DNA of 53,941 nucleotides, from contig CAMLFK010000006.1 of the NCBI GenBank assembly GCA_946479255.1, positions 1 to 53,941 on the forward strand. The letters are read 5' to 3'. The translations under genes were made by a program, and so were the position numbers. Under the pieces are notes generated by a model. The model searched no databases. It saw nothing but the letters and a program-made list of their open reading frames with translations, and had not been told where the DNA came from. Numbering within the stretch: position 1 is the stretch's first letter; the number at the start of each line of letters is the position of its first letter. Below are positions 9,461 through 17,475 of this stretch, one piece after another. Source of the DNA: an uncultured Oxalobacteraceae bacterium. Lineage in GTDB: Bacteria > Pseudomonadota > Gammaproteobacteria > Burkholderiales > Burkholderiaceae.

Positions 9461-9503
9461 ACATGCACCTGGCAGTAAAGTAGGTTTTTCGGTATCGATA
9501 ACA
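9448..9503 (+). promoter_or_regulatory. First copy of duplicated promoter-operator module
   Basis: AAAAAAGCCATAGACATGC at 9448-9466 overlaps the GH97 stop codon. A TAGACA -35-like element (9458-9463), a TAGGTT -10-like element (9481-9486) and GGTATCGATAACA (9491-9503) follow. The same order recurs 223-224 bp downstream with a better promoter. It probably represents an older or weaker promoter copy for the lyase-like gene. Confidence 0.5.
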
Positions 9504-9529
9504 GAAATACACGCGATTTTGCGTGAAAG

Positions 9530-9563
9530 CCGGCACGCCGATCCTCGCGATCGGCGTTGCCGG
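9530..9563 (+). terminator. Strong hairpin after GH97, no T-run
   Basis: CCGGCACGCCGATC (9530-9543) pairs with GATCGGCGTTGCCGG (9549-9563) with one bulged base and a 5-base loop. There is no U-tract, so this is either a non-canonical terminator for GH97 or an RNA stabiliser. It sits between the two promoter-operator copies. Confidence 0.4.
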
Positions 9564-9671
9564 ATATAGCTTCCCATCTTTCCGGACTCATTCCGGCATA
9601 TCTTTTCCCCCAAAGCCCAGAACCTTTTTGCGCGAGCCATACCGCGCCAGGCGGCGCTATTTCAATGTTAA

Positions 9672-9726
9672 AAAAAAGCCATGGACACGCACCGCTTCGC
9701 TCGGCTAGTATCTGGTATCGATAACA
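9672..9726 (+). promoter_or_regulatory. Sigma70-like promoter with LacI-type operator (lyase-like gene)
   Basis: AAAAAAGCCATGGACACGC is followed by TGGACA (-35, 9682-9687), an 18-bp spacer and TAGTAT (-10, 9706-9711). The near-palindrome TGGTATCGATAACA (9713-9726) lies right after the -10, a classic repressor position. The ATG of the next gene is 140 bp further on. Confidence 0.65.
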
Positions 9727-9865
9727 AAAAATATCGAAAATACATCGCTAGGGCCTGGACAGCCTGGCTGTCCAGGCATCAGGCACGCATCGCTCGTGCC
9801 TGTTTTCTTGTGCCGCCTGGCCTTTGCGATGGCACTGAGGGAGTTCCTACATGAAGGAGACAAAG

Positions 9866-12800
9866 ATGAAAATACTTAGATTTGACAGGTCGTGCAGACG
9901 TGTCGCCTCGGTGGTCCTTTCGGCCATCATTGTCGCGACGCTTGCACCATTGCCCGCGCAAGTCGCGCAGGCCGCCGACACGATTCAAACCCTGGCCACC
10001 AGCTACCAGCCGACCATCAGCGAGACGATCGACGCCAGCGGCTTCAAGCATCCCGGCATGGGATTTACCAAGGAGACCCTGGATAATGTGCGGACCCAGG
10101 TCCGGGCCCAGAAGGAGCCCTGGAATACCTACTTCAACAACATGCTCTTGTCCGGCGCCGCTTCGAAGACGCCGCCGATCCGTAACGTCGACGGCGCCGA
10201 CCCATCCAAGCCGCGCACTTACGGCCTGTACTCGCAAGGGGTGCAGGGCTTTTTTATTCAGGATGCTAACGTCGCCCATACCCAGGCCATTCTTTACTAC
10301 GTGACCGGCGACGAGACCTATCGCGCCAACGCCATGCGCATCATCCGCCTGTATGAGCAAATGGACCCGGCCCAATACGTGCATTACACCGATGCCCACA
10401 TCCACACCGGCATTCCGCTTTCGCGCATGACGGCGGCGGCGGAAATCCTGCGCTACACCAGCACCCAGAATCCGGCGCTGGCGTGGACCGACGACGATAC
10501 GGTCAAGTTCAGCACCAACCTGGTCATTCCGGTCATGCAGACCTTCAACAGCTGCAACTGCCGCTTCATGAACCAGCATCTCTACACGACCATCGGCAAG
10601 ATGACGGGTGCGATCTTTACCGGCAACCAGGACGAGTACAAGCAGGCCGTCGAATGGTTCACCGTCAACAAGGACGCCCTCGACCAGGGACAGAACGGTT
10701 CGATCAAGCGCTTGTTCCGGATGGTGACCCACAACGACCTGACTGGCGAAGCGGTGACTCCCGCCGTCCAGCACGTCGAAATGGGGCGCGACCAGGCGCA
10801 CGGCGCCGGCGACCTTACCAATGCGGAAATCCTGGCGCGCCTGATGATGTCGCAGGGCACCAAAGTCGATCCCGTGGAAGGCACCGTGTCGACCGCGCCG
10901 AACGCGGTCGGCCCTTATGAATTCCTCGACGACCGCATCCTGGCTGCCGCCGAGCTGTTTGCCTCCTATATGATTGGCCACGAAATCCCGTGGGTGCCAA
11001 CCGCCTCGCACACCGATGCGCAAGGCAACCCAACCATCTCCTACAGGTGGGTGTCCGGTTCCTATCGTGGAAGGACCTCGCAGAATATCTGGGAACTGTT
11101 CTACTACTACCAATACGTGCGCGGCATCGACATGGCGCAGCGCGCGCCGAATTTCACCAAGTTCTTCGCCAAACGCATGTCGTATAACTGGGACGGCGTC
11201 GATGGCGGCGGCGATTTCTGGTTCTTCATTCCCAAGGAAGCCGAGGCGGAGGGGAGCAGGTACCTGATCACAGCTGTCACCGATCCGTACCGCGAAGTGG
11301 AAGACCGCTTCACGGCGCTCGGCGGCAGCGTTACCGCGACGCAGGACGGTGACGCATCTTATCTGCGCGTCATGGCGACCGCGGAAGGCAGCAAGTTTGC
11401 GGTGTTCGGTTATGGCTACGGCGCGACCCACTATGGCCTGCGCATCCGCACCAACGGCATCGCCTCGATGGATATCTACGGTAAGCCATACACCTTGCCC
11501 GATACCCAGGGCCAGTGGCGCTACCTGATCATTCCGGGCAATGTGGATGATTTCTTGCCGTTCACCATCACCGGCAACGGCACGACCGTCGACATCGACC
11601 ACATCCACGTCAAGTCCAGCACCTTGCTGACGCCGCCGGCTTTCAAGGCCGGCAACGCCGACCTGAGCATCAACACCTACACCGGCGCCACGCTCGCGAC
11701 CACGGCTGACTTCTCGGCCACCGACGCGGCTGCCACGGACGTCCTCACCTACCAGGCGATCAACCTGCCGCAAGGCGCCTCCCTGGATTCCGGCACCGGG
11801 GCATTTTCATGGAAGCCGATCCAGGCCGGAACCTATGACTTTTTCGTCCAGGTATCGGATGGCACCAGCATCGCCGTCAAGCGCGTCAGCATCGTCGTCG
11901 ATCCGGACCGCCAGGCGATGATCGCGCGCCAGACCGCAGCGTACAAGCCCGACACGCTGTATGTCGCGTCGACCCTGGCCACCTACAACAGTGCGTATGC
12001 GGACATGATGAACACGGTCGGCACGAGCAGCGATCCTGACTATTTCCAGAAGCTGGATACCTTGAAGAGCGCGGTCGCCGGTCTTGAGGAAATGAACCCT
12101 CTCTTGAGCGACGGAAGCTTGAACTTCACCAAGATGTTTGTGGCCTCGGACTTCGGCAAGGACGTTGCCAATCTGGTCGACAACTTTTCGTGGAGCGCCA
12201 CGCCGTACTCCACCGGCCTGGTCTTGACCATGGACCTGGGGGCGAGCTTCAAGATTGCCGCCAATCGCTTCCGCGTGCAAGGCGTGGTCAGCTTTCCCGA
12301 ACGCATGGGCGGCGTCGCCATCTTCGGTTCCGACGACAAGGAGAACTGGACCCGCCTGACCCCGGGCCTGACCGCCATCGTCGACGAAATCCAGGACGCA
12401 CCGGTCCAGGAAGACCTCAAGAACAAGCGCTTCCGCTTCTTCAAGCTGCACATGCTCGAGCCGTTCACTCCCGTGTATCAGCCAGTCCCCCTGATCCAGC
12501 CGAGCGAACTGCGTATCTTCGGCAGCCGCTTCGCGACGATCAACAAACTGACGACCATCTCGCTGGGCTCGGACCAGGCAATAAAAGGCCGCATCATTCC
12601 AGGGCAAACGGTCAAGCTGTCGTTCAAGTCGACGGAAGCGATCAACAATGTCAGCGCCACGATTCAAGGCCAGCCGGCGACCGTCAGCACGCTTGACAAC
12701 TTGAACTGGACGGCGACGATCGTCACCAACGCGACCACCGCGCTGGGCCCGGTGAAGTTCCTGCTCAACTACCAGACGGCCGCAGGGGAAAGCGCCGAAC

Positions 12801-14605
12801 CGGCCTTCTTCACCACCGACAACTCGTCACTGTTTATCGCTGACAATGCGAATCTCATCGGCAACGTGCTCGATCTCACGACCGTGACGGATTCCGCCAA
12901 CCGCAATGTGGCGGATGCGCGCGCGACGGCTGCCTTGCTGTTTGACAGCAATATCAGCTCCGGCACCGATTACCGCCTCAACGGCAGCGGGTCGGGAGGC
13001 TGGGTCAGCTTCGACTTCCGTAACGGCTCGACCGCGACCTTGTCCAGGGTCGACGTGTTGGGAAGACCAGGGCAGGGCGGCCGGATGAACGGCGCCGTGG
13101 TCCAGGGTTCCAACGACTATGCGAGCTGGACCAATATCTCGACCTTCGCACGCGGTACGGAGGATTGGCAGACGCTGGCAATCGCCACCCCGACGCCTTA
13201 CCGCTACATCCGTATGTTCAACGCGAATGCCTGGTTCGGCAATATGAGCGAACTGCGCCTGTATGGCGTGGTCGAATCGTCCAACAAGATCGCATCGGCT
13301 TCGATCAGCTCGGCCCAGGCTTTGCGCAACAGGATCGTTGCCGGCAATACGGTCAAGCTGAGCTTCACCGCCAAGGAGGCGATCAACAACGTCAGCGCCA
13401 CGATCCACGGCGTGTCCGCAACGGTCAGCACGACCGACAACATCAACTTCACCGCGACGGCCACGGTGCCCCAGGGGCTTGCTGCCGGCGCGGTGAAGCT
13501 GGAAGTCAGTTACAAGACCCAGGCCGGAAAGGATGGCTTCCCGCTGACGGCGACGACGGACGGCAGCGCGCTGAACCTGGCCGATGAATCGGACCTGATC
13601 CGCAACATCTCGACGGTGGCAACGCTCATCGATTCGACGATGAACCGCAGCCCCGCGCTGACCAAGACGATTGTGGACAGTCTGTTCGACAGCAACATCT
13701 CGACTGCTTCGGATTTCCGCATCGGCGGCAGCAACAGCGGCATTGGCAGCTACATCATCTTCGACTTCAAGACCGGCAACCAGGTCAAACTGAGCAGTGT
13801 CGAACTGCTGGCACGCCAGGACCAGACCCTGCGTGCGAAAGGCATCGTGTTCCAGGGTTCCAACGACAACGCAAGCTGGACCACCATCGCCGGCGCCGGC
13901 GTGCAGACCCAGGACTGGCAGACGTTTGCGGTCAGCAGCGCCGTACCGTATCGCTACATCCGTATCTACAACGCGGCTAACTGGGTTGGCAATATGGCGG
14001 AAGTACGCCTGCACGGTTCCTTGCAAGGGGCAGACACGACGGCCCCAGTCACCACGGCCACAGCGCCCCAAGGCACGGCTACCGGCGACGCGACCGTCAG
14101 TTTCACGGCGGTCGACAATGCCGGCGGAGCGGGTGTCGCGGCGACCTATTACAAGGTCAACGGTGGCGCCCAGCAGACCGGCACTTCGGTCGTCTTGAGC
14201 ACCAGCGGCGCGCACACGGTGAGCTACTGGAGCACCGACTGGGCCGGCAATATCGAGCAGGCCCAGAGCATGACGGTGAAGGTCGACAAGTTTGACGATG
14301 TCACCAGCGCGGCAAGCATCACGCGGTCCGGCCTGACAATGAACCGCTTCACTTCCAAGTACAGCGGTACCGTGACCATCACCAATACCAGTGGCCAGAC
14401 CTTGGCCAGCCCGCTTCAGCTGCGCCTCCTGGCACTGACTGCCGGCGTCACGCTGGACAACCCGAGTGGGATGCAGGATGGCATGCCTTACATCACGCTG
14501 CCCGGCGCGCTGGCACCGGGCCAGAGCGTCACCGTGACGACCACGTTCTCCAATCCATCCAAGGCAAGCATCGGCTACACGGCCAAGCTCGTCAGTGTTA
14601 AATAA
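9866..14605 (+). CDS. Large secreted multidomain protein: toroid polysaccharide-lyase-like domain with discoidin-type repeats
   Basis: 1579 aa. ATG 9866 is chosen because AAGGAG ends 6 bases before it; an upstream ATG at 9851 lies before this ribosome site. A signal peptide covers about residues 1-37. Residues 40-490 look like the alpha-helical toroid of alginate-lyase-type (PF05426-like) proteins: Asn/His/Arg/Tyr-rich segments such as CNCRFMNQHLYTTIG and HVEMGRDQAHGAGDL. A cadherin/putative Ig domain follows (about 595-680), then three F5/8 type C (discoidin) domains (about 750-890, 995-1137, 1240-1385) separated by Ig-like repeats, an OmpL47-like domain (TTAPVTTATAPQG, SYWSTDWAGNIEQ; about 1390-1473) and a C-terminal beta domain. 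It probably binds and cleaves an extracellular polymer; the substrate is unknown. A PEP-CTERM gene follows 10 bp later. Confidence 0.75.
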   Translation: MKILRFDRSCRRVASVVLSAIIVATLAPLPAQVAQAADTIQTLATSYQPTISETIDASGFKHPGMGFTKETLDNVRTQVRAQKEPWNTYFNNMLLSGAASKTPPIRNVDGADPSKPRTYGLYSQGVQGFFIQDANVAHTQAILYYVTGDETYRANAMRIIRLYEQMDPAQYVHYTDAHIHTGIPLSRMTAAAEILRYTSTQNPALAWTDDDTVKFSTNLVIPVMQTFNSCNCRFMNQHLYTTIGKMTGAIFTGNQDEYKQAVEWFTVNKDALDQGQNGSIKRLFRMVTHNDLTGEAVTPAVQHVEMGRDQAHGAGDLTNAEILARLMMSQGTKVDPVEGTVSTAPNAVGPYEFLDDRILAAAELFASYMIGHEIPWVPTASHTDAQGNPTISYRWVSGSYRGRTSQNIWELFYYYQYVRGIDMAQRAPNFTKFFAKRMSYNWDGVDGGGDFWFFIPKEAEAEGSRYLITAVTDPYREVEDRFTALGGSVTATQDGDASYLRVMATAEGSKFAVFGYGYGATHYGLRIRTNGIASMDIYGKPYTLPDTQGQWRYLIIPGNVDDFLPFTITGNGTTVDIDHIHVKSSTLLTPPAFKAGNADLSINTYTGATLATTADFSATDAAATDVLTYQAINLPQGASLDSGTGAFSWKPIQAGTYDFFVQVSDGTSIAVKRVSIVVDPDRQAMIARQTAAYKPDTLYVASTLATYNSAYADMMNTVGTSSDPDYFQKLDTLKSAVAGLEEMNPLLSDGSLNFTKMFVASDFGKDVANLVDNFSWSATPYSTGLVLTMDLGASFKIAANRFRVQGVVSFPERMGGVAIFGSDDKENWTRLTPGLTAIVDEIQDAPVQEDLKNKRFRFFKLHMLEPFTPVYQPVPLIQPSELRIFGSRFATINKLTTISLGSDQAIKGRIIPGQTVKLSFKSTEAINNVSATIQGQPATVSTLDNLNWTATIVTNATTALGPVKFLLNYQTAAGESAEPAFFTTDNSSLFIADNANLIGNVLDLTTVTDSANRNVADARATAALLFDSNISSGTDYRLNGSGSGGWVSFDFRNGSTATLSRVDVLGRPGQGGRMNGAVVQGSNDYASWTNISTFARGTEDWQTLAIATPTPYRYIRMFNANAWFGNMSELRLYGVVESSNKIASASISSAQALRNRIVAGNTVKLSFTAKEAINNVSATIHGVSATVSTTDNINFTATATVPQGLAAGAVKLEVSYKTQAGKDGFPLTATTDGSALNLADESDLIRNISTVATLIDSTMNRSPALTKTIVDSLFDSNISTASDFRIGGSNSGIGSYIIFDFKTGNQVKLSSVELLARQDQTLRAKGIVFQGSNDNASWTTIAGAGVQTQDWQTFAVSSAVPYRYIRIYNAANWVGNMAEVRLHGSLQGADTTAPVTTATAPQGTATGDATVSFTAVDNAGGAGVAATYYKVNGGAQQTGTSVVLSTSGAHTVSYWSTDWAGNIEQAQSMTVKVDKFDDVTSAASITRSGLTMNRFTSKYSGTVTITNTSGQTLASPLQLRLLALTAGVTLDNPSGMQDGMPYITLPGALAPGQSVTVTTTFSNPSKASIGYTAKLVSVK
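12535..14020 (+). repeat. Intragenic tandem duplication (~740-bp unit) in the lyase-like gene
   Basis: An Ig-like plus discoidin unit occurs twice. The first spans about 12535-13274 and the second about 13283-14020. Shared protein text includes EAINNVSATI and RYIR. The DNA also matches closely, for example gcgatcaacaaygtcagcgc at 12639 and 13379, and cagggttccaacgac in both discoidin parts. An earlier, more diverged discoidin domain precedes them. Confidence 0.7.
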
Positions 14606-14615
14606 GGTGACTACC

Positions 14616-15230
14616 ATGCTTAGTTTCAAGCTTAATTTCAAGCACTTTGTGGCCAGGCTGCTGCTGGCAGCCTCCCTTGCCGGCTCCATGGCAACGGCAG
14701 CGGCGGGTCCGATCTACCACGTCGATATCAACACCAGCTCGCTCGGCACCGGTCCCGCCTACCTCGGCCTGTATTTCCTGGGCCTGGCCGGCGCCGACGA
14801 GGCCACAGCCACAGTGAGCAAGCTGACGGGGGCGTTCTCGGGTCCGGCCACGTTCAGCGGCTCGGTCACCGGCGGCGCTCCCGGACCGCTGGCGTTCAGT
14901 AACGCGAACGGCGGCGGCGACTGGTACCAGGCCATCGAACTGGGGGGCATGTTCAGCTTCGACCTCAGTTTCATGGGGGGCTCGGGCGACACCGGCGCCG
15001 CCTTCGGCTGGGCGCTGTTCAATGACACCCAGTACCTGGGCGTGAACGGCGACCTGGGCAATCTTTTCCTGCAGCCCGGGATGCCGGTCGACCAGCAGGT
15101 GGCGATGGCGCTGGCCGATACCGCGCTCAGTGGCGTGACTGTCATTCCGGAACCGTCGACACTGGCGCTGCTGCTGCTGGCGGTGCTGGGATGGATGGCC
15201 CTGGAAGCGCGCCGGAAACGTCAGCTATGA
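14616..15230 (+). CDS. PEP-CTERM sorting-signal protein (NF038129-like)
   Basis: 204 aa. The ATG at 14616 follows AAGGTG by 7 bases; the GTG at 14595 would overlap the previous stop. There is an N-terminal signal peptide ending near ATAAAG, then a beta-rich body starting PIYHVDINTSSLGTGPAYLG. The C-terminus has VIPEPSTLALLLLAVLGWMA, then ARRKRQL: the PEP motif, one hydrophobic helix and a basic tail, the signal handled by exosortase/EpsH systems. The body resembles the NF038129 family, whose function is not known to me. It lies 10 bp after the large lyase-like gene and shares its terminator, so the two are probably co-transcribed. No exosortase gene is in the window. Confidence 0.85.
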   Translation: MLSFKLNFKHFVARLLLAASLAGSMATAAAGPIYHVDINTSSLGTGPAYLGLYFLGLAGADEATATVSKLTGAFSGPATFSGSVTGGAPGPLAFSNANGGGDWYQAIELGGMFSFDLSFMGGSGDTGAAFGWALFNDTQYLGVNGDLGNLFLQPGMPVDQQVAMALADTALSGVTVIPEPSTLALLLLAVLGWMALEARRKRQL

Positions 15231-15283
15231 ACTAGGGTCTGGCTGGAAGAATGAGATGAATCGCCTGTCTCATTAATCCAAAC

Positions 15284-15327
15284 GGGGGATTCACCGCGGG
15301 CGATGCCCCAGGTGAATCCCCCTTTTT
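15284..15327 (+). terminator. Rho-independent terminator after the PEP-CTERM gene
   Basis: GGGGGATTCACC (15284-15295) and GGTGAATCCCCC (15311-15322) pair perfectly over 12 bp with a 15-base loop, followed by TTTTT. The stem is the same 12-bp sequence as in the terminator at 3324-3367. Confidence 0.9.
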
Positions 15328-15369
15328 ACTTGATGCCTTGCTCAGTAATTTCCACTTCCCCGGGATCGT

Positions 15370-15498
15370 TCAGTCGACGGCGACCGCCTCGATTTCGAGC
15401 AGCCAGGCCGGATCGTAAATGCCCGCGATGACAGGAAGGGCTGCCGGCGCACAAGCACCCGCCGGCGGCCAGGAGCGATCCGGTGCGCCCGCCAGGTC
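15370..15498 (-). pseudogene. RidA-family C-terminal remnant
   Basis: On the minus strand an open frame ends at the TGA at 15370 and reads LPVIAGIYDPAWLLEIEAVA near its end, the typical RidA/YjgF tail. About 42 codons remain. The frame is cut exactly where the 46-bp inverted repeat starts (15499). No start codon or the rest of the RidA fold (about 125 aa in intact members) is present, so it is a truncated relic. Confidence 0.65.
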
Positions 15499-15544
15499 GG
15501 GGTTTGAGGTGCAGTGGAACGGTTATGCAAAGCTTTCCATAACC
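15499..15544 (+). repeat. 46-bp inverted repeat, left copy
   Basis: It begins GGGGTTTGAGGTGCAGTGG and ends in a near-palindrome GGTTATG / AAAGCTTT / CATAACC with one C-for-G change on each side of the core. The right copy at 17197-17242 is in opposite orientation and matches 43 of 46 bases. The GGGG ends point outward. The two copies define a 1744-bp unit. Confidence 0.85.
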
Positions 15545-15791
15545 AGGCCGGATTCGGCCAAAACCGGTCATTCAGGAAGATCTTCGCTTTGCTGTTGAGC
15601 TGGAAGAAGGTGGTCGGACCACGCTCCTTGTCACCATGGGCGCCGCACGGCCGGACAATTGGATGATGGCCGAAGCCAGCAATGTCTCTCCCTCCATCGT
15701 AGAGCGCGCCATTCGACTGGCGCTTCAGCAGGGCTGGCGTCCCGCTGGGGCGGGAAGTGCTTTTGAGCTTTCGATGCAATGTGCGGAATGA
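15543..15791 (+). pseudogene. C-terminal fragment of an unknown protein
   Basis: The frame opens inside the left repeat and runs 82 codons to TGA. It contains LRFAVELEEGGRTTLLVTMG and ends with VERAIRLALQQGWRPAGAG then SAFELSM. The ending resembles the C-termini of several uncharacterised proteins (I-R-x-A-L-x-x-GW-P). No ribosome site precedes any ATG, so the start was probably removed by the rearrangement. Function unknown. Confidence 0.4.
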
Positions 15792-15835
15792 CTGCTCGGG
15801 ATGCAGCTGTCGAGCCGGCTCGCCCCCGTCATGCC

Positions 15836-15874
15836 GTCGAGTACAATCGGCAGAGATCGACCAAGAGCCGTCAT
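15836..15874 (+). repeat. Dispersed ~39-bp intergenic repeat, copy A
   Basis: Begins GTCGAGTACAATCGGCAG. It matches 16404-16442 at about 30 of 39 positions in the same orientation. It looks like a REP-type intergenic repeat. Confidence 0.5.
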
Positions 15875-15969
15875 TGGAAAAAACGTTAAGGTTGAACGGA
15901 AATGCTCAAACTTTTGCACGCGCTACGGACTTTGCGCAGAATTTTAATTTCTTTAGAACTACAGAAAAT

Positions 15970-16287
15970 ATGATGGCTATCAAAAAGCAGCGCGCTCTTC
16001 AGGCGCTCGGCGTGGTTCTTTCAATTTTTGGCCTGTTGTGCGCCTACTTTGCGTTTGTGTATTTTAAGGAAAATAATCATGGTGATGCACTCATCTTCGC
16101 AGGCATCGCGCTCAATTTCTGTGTAATTCCTTATCTGACCTACACCAGAAAAATGTTCACGCAGCCGCTGGGGGAGGTTGTCGCTGACGCGGTCCGCAAC
16201 CCGTTGCCACTGAGGTTTCGGCTTGTGATTGGCCTTTGCTGGTTGCTGCTAGTTGGCGGCCTCATCGTGAAAATTTTTTTGGCGTAG
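15970..16287 (+). CDS. Small membrane protein, three predicted helices
   Basis: 105 aa from the ATG at 15970 (another ATG follows at 15973). The longer upstream frame is rejected because its residues are Cys/Arg/Ser-rich, unlike the hydrophobic remainder. Hydrophobic segments lie at about residues 12-31 (ALGVVLSIFGLLCAYFAFVY), 40-58 and 82-104, with a basic TYTRK loop between the second and third. No family is recognised. It lies inside the repeat-bounded segment and is more AT-rich than its surroundings, in keeping with a passenger gene. No strong ribosome site is visible. Confidence 0.55.
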   Translation: MMAIKKQRALQALGVVLSIFGLLCAYFAFVYFKENNHGDALIFAGIALNFCVIPYLTYTRKMFTQPLGEVVADAVRNPLPLRFRLVIGLCWLLLVGGLIVKIFLA

Positions 16288-16403
16288 CGGTTGCAGGTGA
16301 TTCTGCCCCGAGTGACTTGACGGTGCGCCGGATTCTTCGTTGTTACCATGTTCAATAGTTTGCTTTCGAGCGGCACCGCCTAGGTCAAGGCTGGGCTTCA
16401 ACG

Positions 16404-16442
16404 GTCGAGTACGATTGGCAGGGACCGGCCAGGAGCGGTCGC
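16404..16442 (+). repeat. Dispersed ~39-bp intergenic repeat, copy B
   Basis: Begins GTCGAGTACGATTGGCAG. See copy A at 15836-15874. Confidence 0.5.
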
Positions 16443-16448
16443 CCAGCT

Positions 16449-16904
16449 CTATTGCGATGGTCGAGTGCTTCGGGCGAAAGCGCCCGCGCGATAGGGAAGA
16501 CATCGCCCTGTTGCACTCGCCCTAGCGACACGACCATGGGCGGCCTGGAGCGTGACCGTGCATGTGAACGGGTCTCCGGCACAAGGGCTGGCCAAGCCGG
16601 TCCCGAGCACGCGCGCGTTGAACTGGAACGAGACTGTCGCGCACGTAAGCGCTTCCCACTTGACGCCTTGACGTTCAATTGCAGCGCGCAACATCGCCGC
16701 GTAGTTGGCGGCCATGCAAGAAGCGGCGGCACTGGTCGGACCGCTGGCCTGCGTCAATAGATCGACTTCTAACGCATGCGGAGGGGCCGATGCATCGCGG
16801 TACAGCAGGCCTGGGGCCCAGTAGCCGTCGACATCGTTGTTTCTGCTCATCAGTGAACCCAGCAGGCCGGCTGCTGTGTGTTTGAGGCGGGAGTGAGAGG
16901 TCAT
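16449..16904 (-). CDS. Conserved-looking hypothetical protein
   Basis: 151 aa from the ATG at 16904; a longer frame to 16997 adds a weakly protein-like leader. Residues include HTAAGLLGSLMSRNNDVDGY, WAPGLLYRD, CMAANYAAMLRAAIERQGV and CAGDPFTCTVTL. The SRNNDVDGYW-GLLY block and the even pattern look like a real folded domain rather than a shadow frame. Two Cys near the C-terminus (CAGDPFTC) could be structural. No signal peptide or membrane segment and no known family. It occupies the right half of the repeat-bounded segment. Confidence 0.5.
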   Translation of the reverse strand: MTSHSRLKHTAAGLLGSLMSRNNDVDGYWAPGLLYRDASAPPHALEVDLLTQASGPTSAAASCMAANYAAMLRAAIERQGVKWEALTCATVSFQFNARVLGTGLASPCAGDPFTCTVTLQAAHGRVARASATGRCLPYRAGAFARSTRPSQ

Positions 16905-17196
16905 AAGTGCTTTTGAACGGTCAAGCGCCGAGATGCCCTCCCACGAAGGGGGAGGGAACGATTCTAACACGGACGTATCGCTCTGTCCCTTAGCCAATTC
17001 ACATTGACGGGAGGGAAACGGGAGGCTGTTGTAGACGTCCGCTTCGGGGCGTAAACGGTCATTCCAAAGTTGTTACTGACTGTGCCGCTGGTGGCGGGGC
17101 CAGGGGAATATTATGGAAAGCAAAATCAGCTCTCGACCCTACACGTGAGGCGTTCTTTGACTGCGGCTTTTGATAACAGCCACTTTCCATAAGAAC

Positions 17197-17242
17197 GCTT
17201 ATGCAAAGCTTTCCATAACCGTTCCACTGCACCTCAAACCCC
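17197..17242 (-). repeat. 46-bp inverted repeat, right copy
   Basis: Reverse complement of the left copy (15499-15544) with three C/G changes. Further CTTTCCATAA or TTATGGAAAG pieces lie just inside at 17112-17121 and 17183-17192, so this end seems to carry several short palindromic sub-repeats. Confidence 0.85.
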
Positions 17243-17431
17243 ACGATCGAGCTTGCGAAGGTGGTCCGGAGAGAAGCGGCCCGTCAGCGCCGCCCAGGTG
17301 AGCAGGGCGGCGTAGTCGGGCAGCCAGTCCCTGGGATGGCTGTCGCGTGCCGTCACGGTGTTGATCAGGTCGAGGACCAGATGGCCGCCGACCAGGTCTT
17401 TGGGACTGAAGGGATGGGTTTCGACCAGCAT
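17243..17431 (-). pseudogene. CGNR/ABATE-domain regulator, N-terminal remnant
   Basis: From the ATG at 17431 the frame reads DLVGGHLVLDLINTVTARDS, then PRDWLPDYAALLTWA, the typical opening of the ABATE domain found before CGNR zinc fingers. Family members are about 190-210 aa; this frame stops after 65 codons as it enters the 46-bp repeat, losing the CGNR finger. The matching RidA tail lies on the other side of the repeat-bounded segment in the same direction. The gene is almost certainly non-functional. Confidence 0.7.
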
Positions 17432-17475
17432 GTTGGTGTGCGCGGGTTGGGGGCGATGTACCCCGGTATAATGCC

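Noticed and set aside
7697..9640. 647-codon minus-strand frame opposite GH97
   Set aside because: Shadow of GH97; no homologous motifs and no ribosome site.
9779..14689. Long minus-strand open frames opposite the lyase-like gene
   Set aside because: Antisense shadows: no start signal, low-complexity Val/Gly/Arg/Asp composition, and the plus strand has domain motifs.
17059..17244. 61-codon frame containing GYGKLC, also seen near 15540
   Set aside because: The shared GYGKLC is just the 46-bp inverted repeat translated; no real gene.
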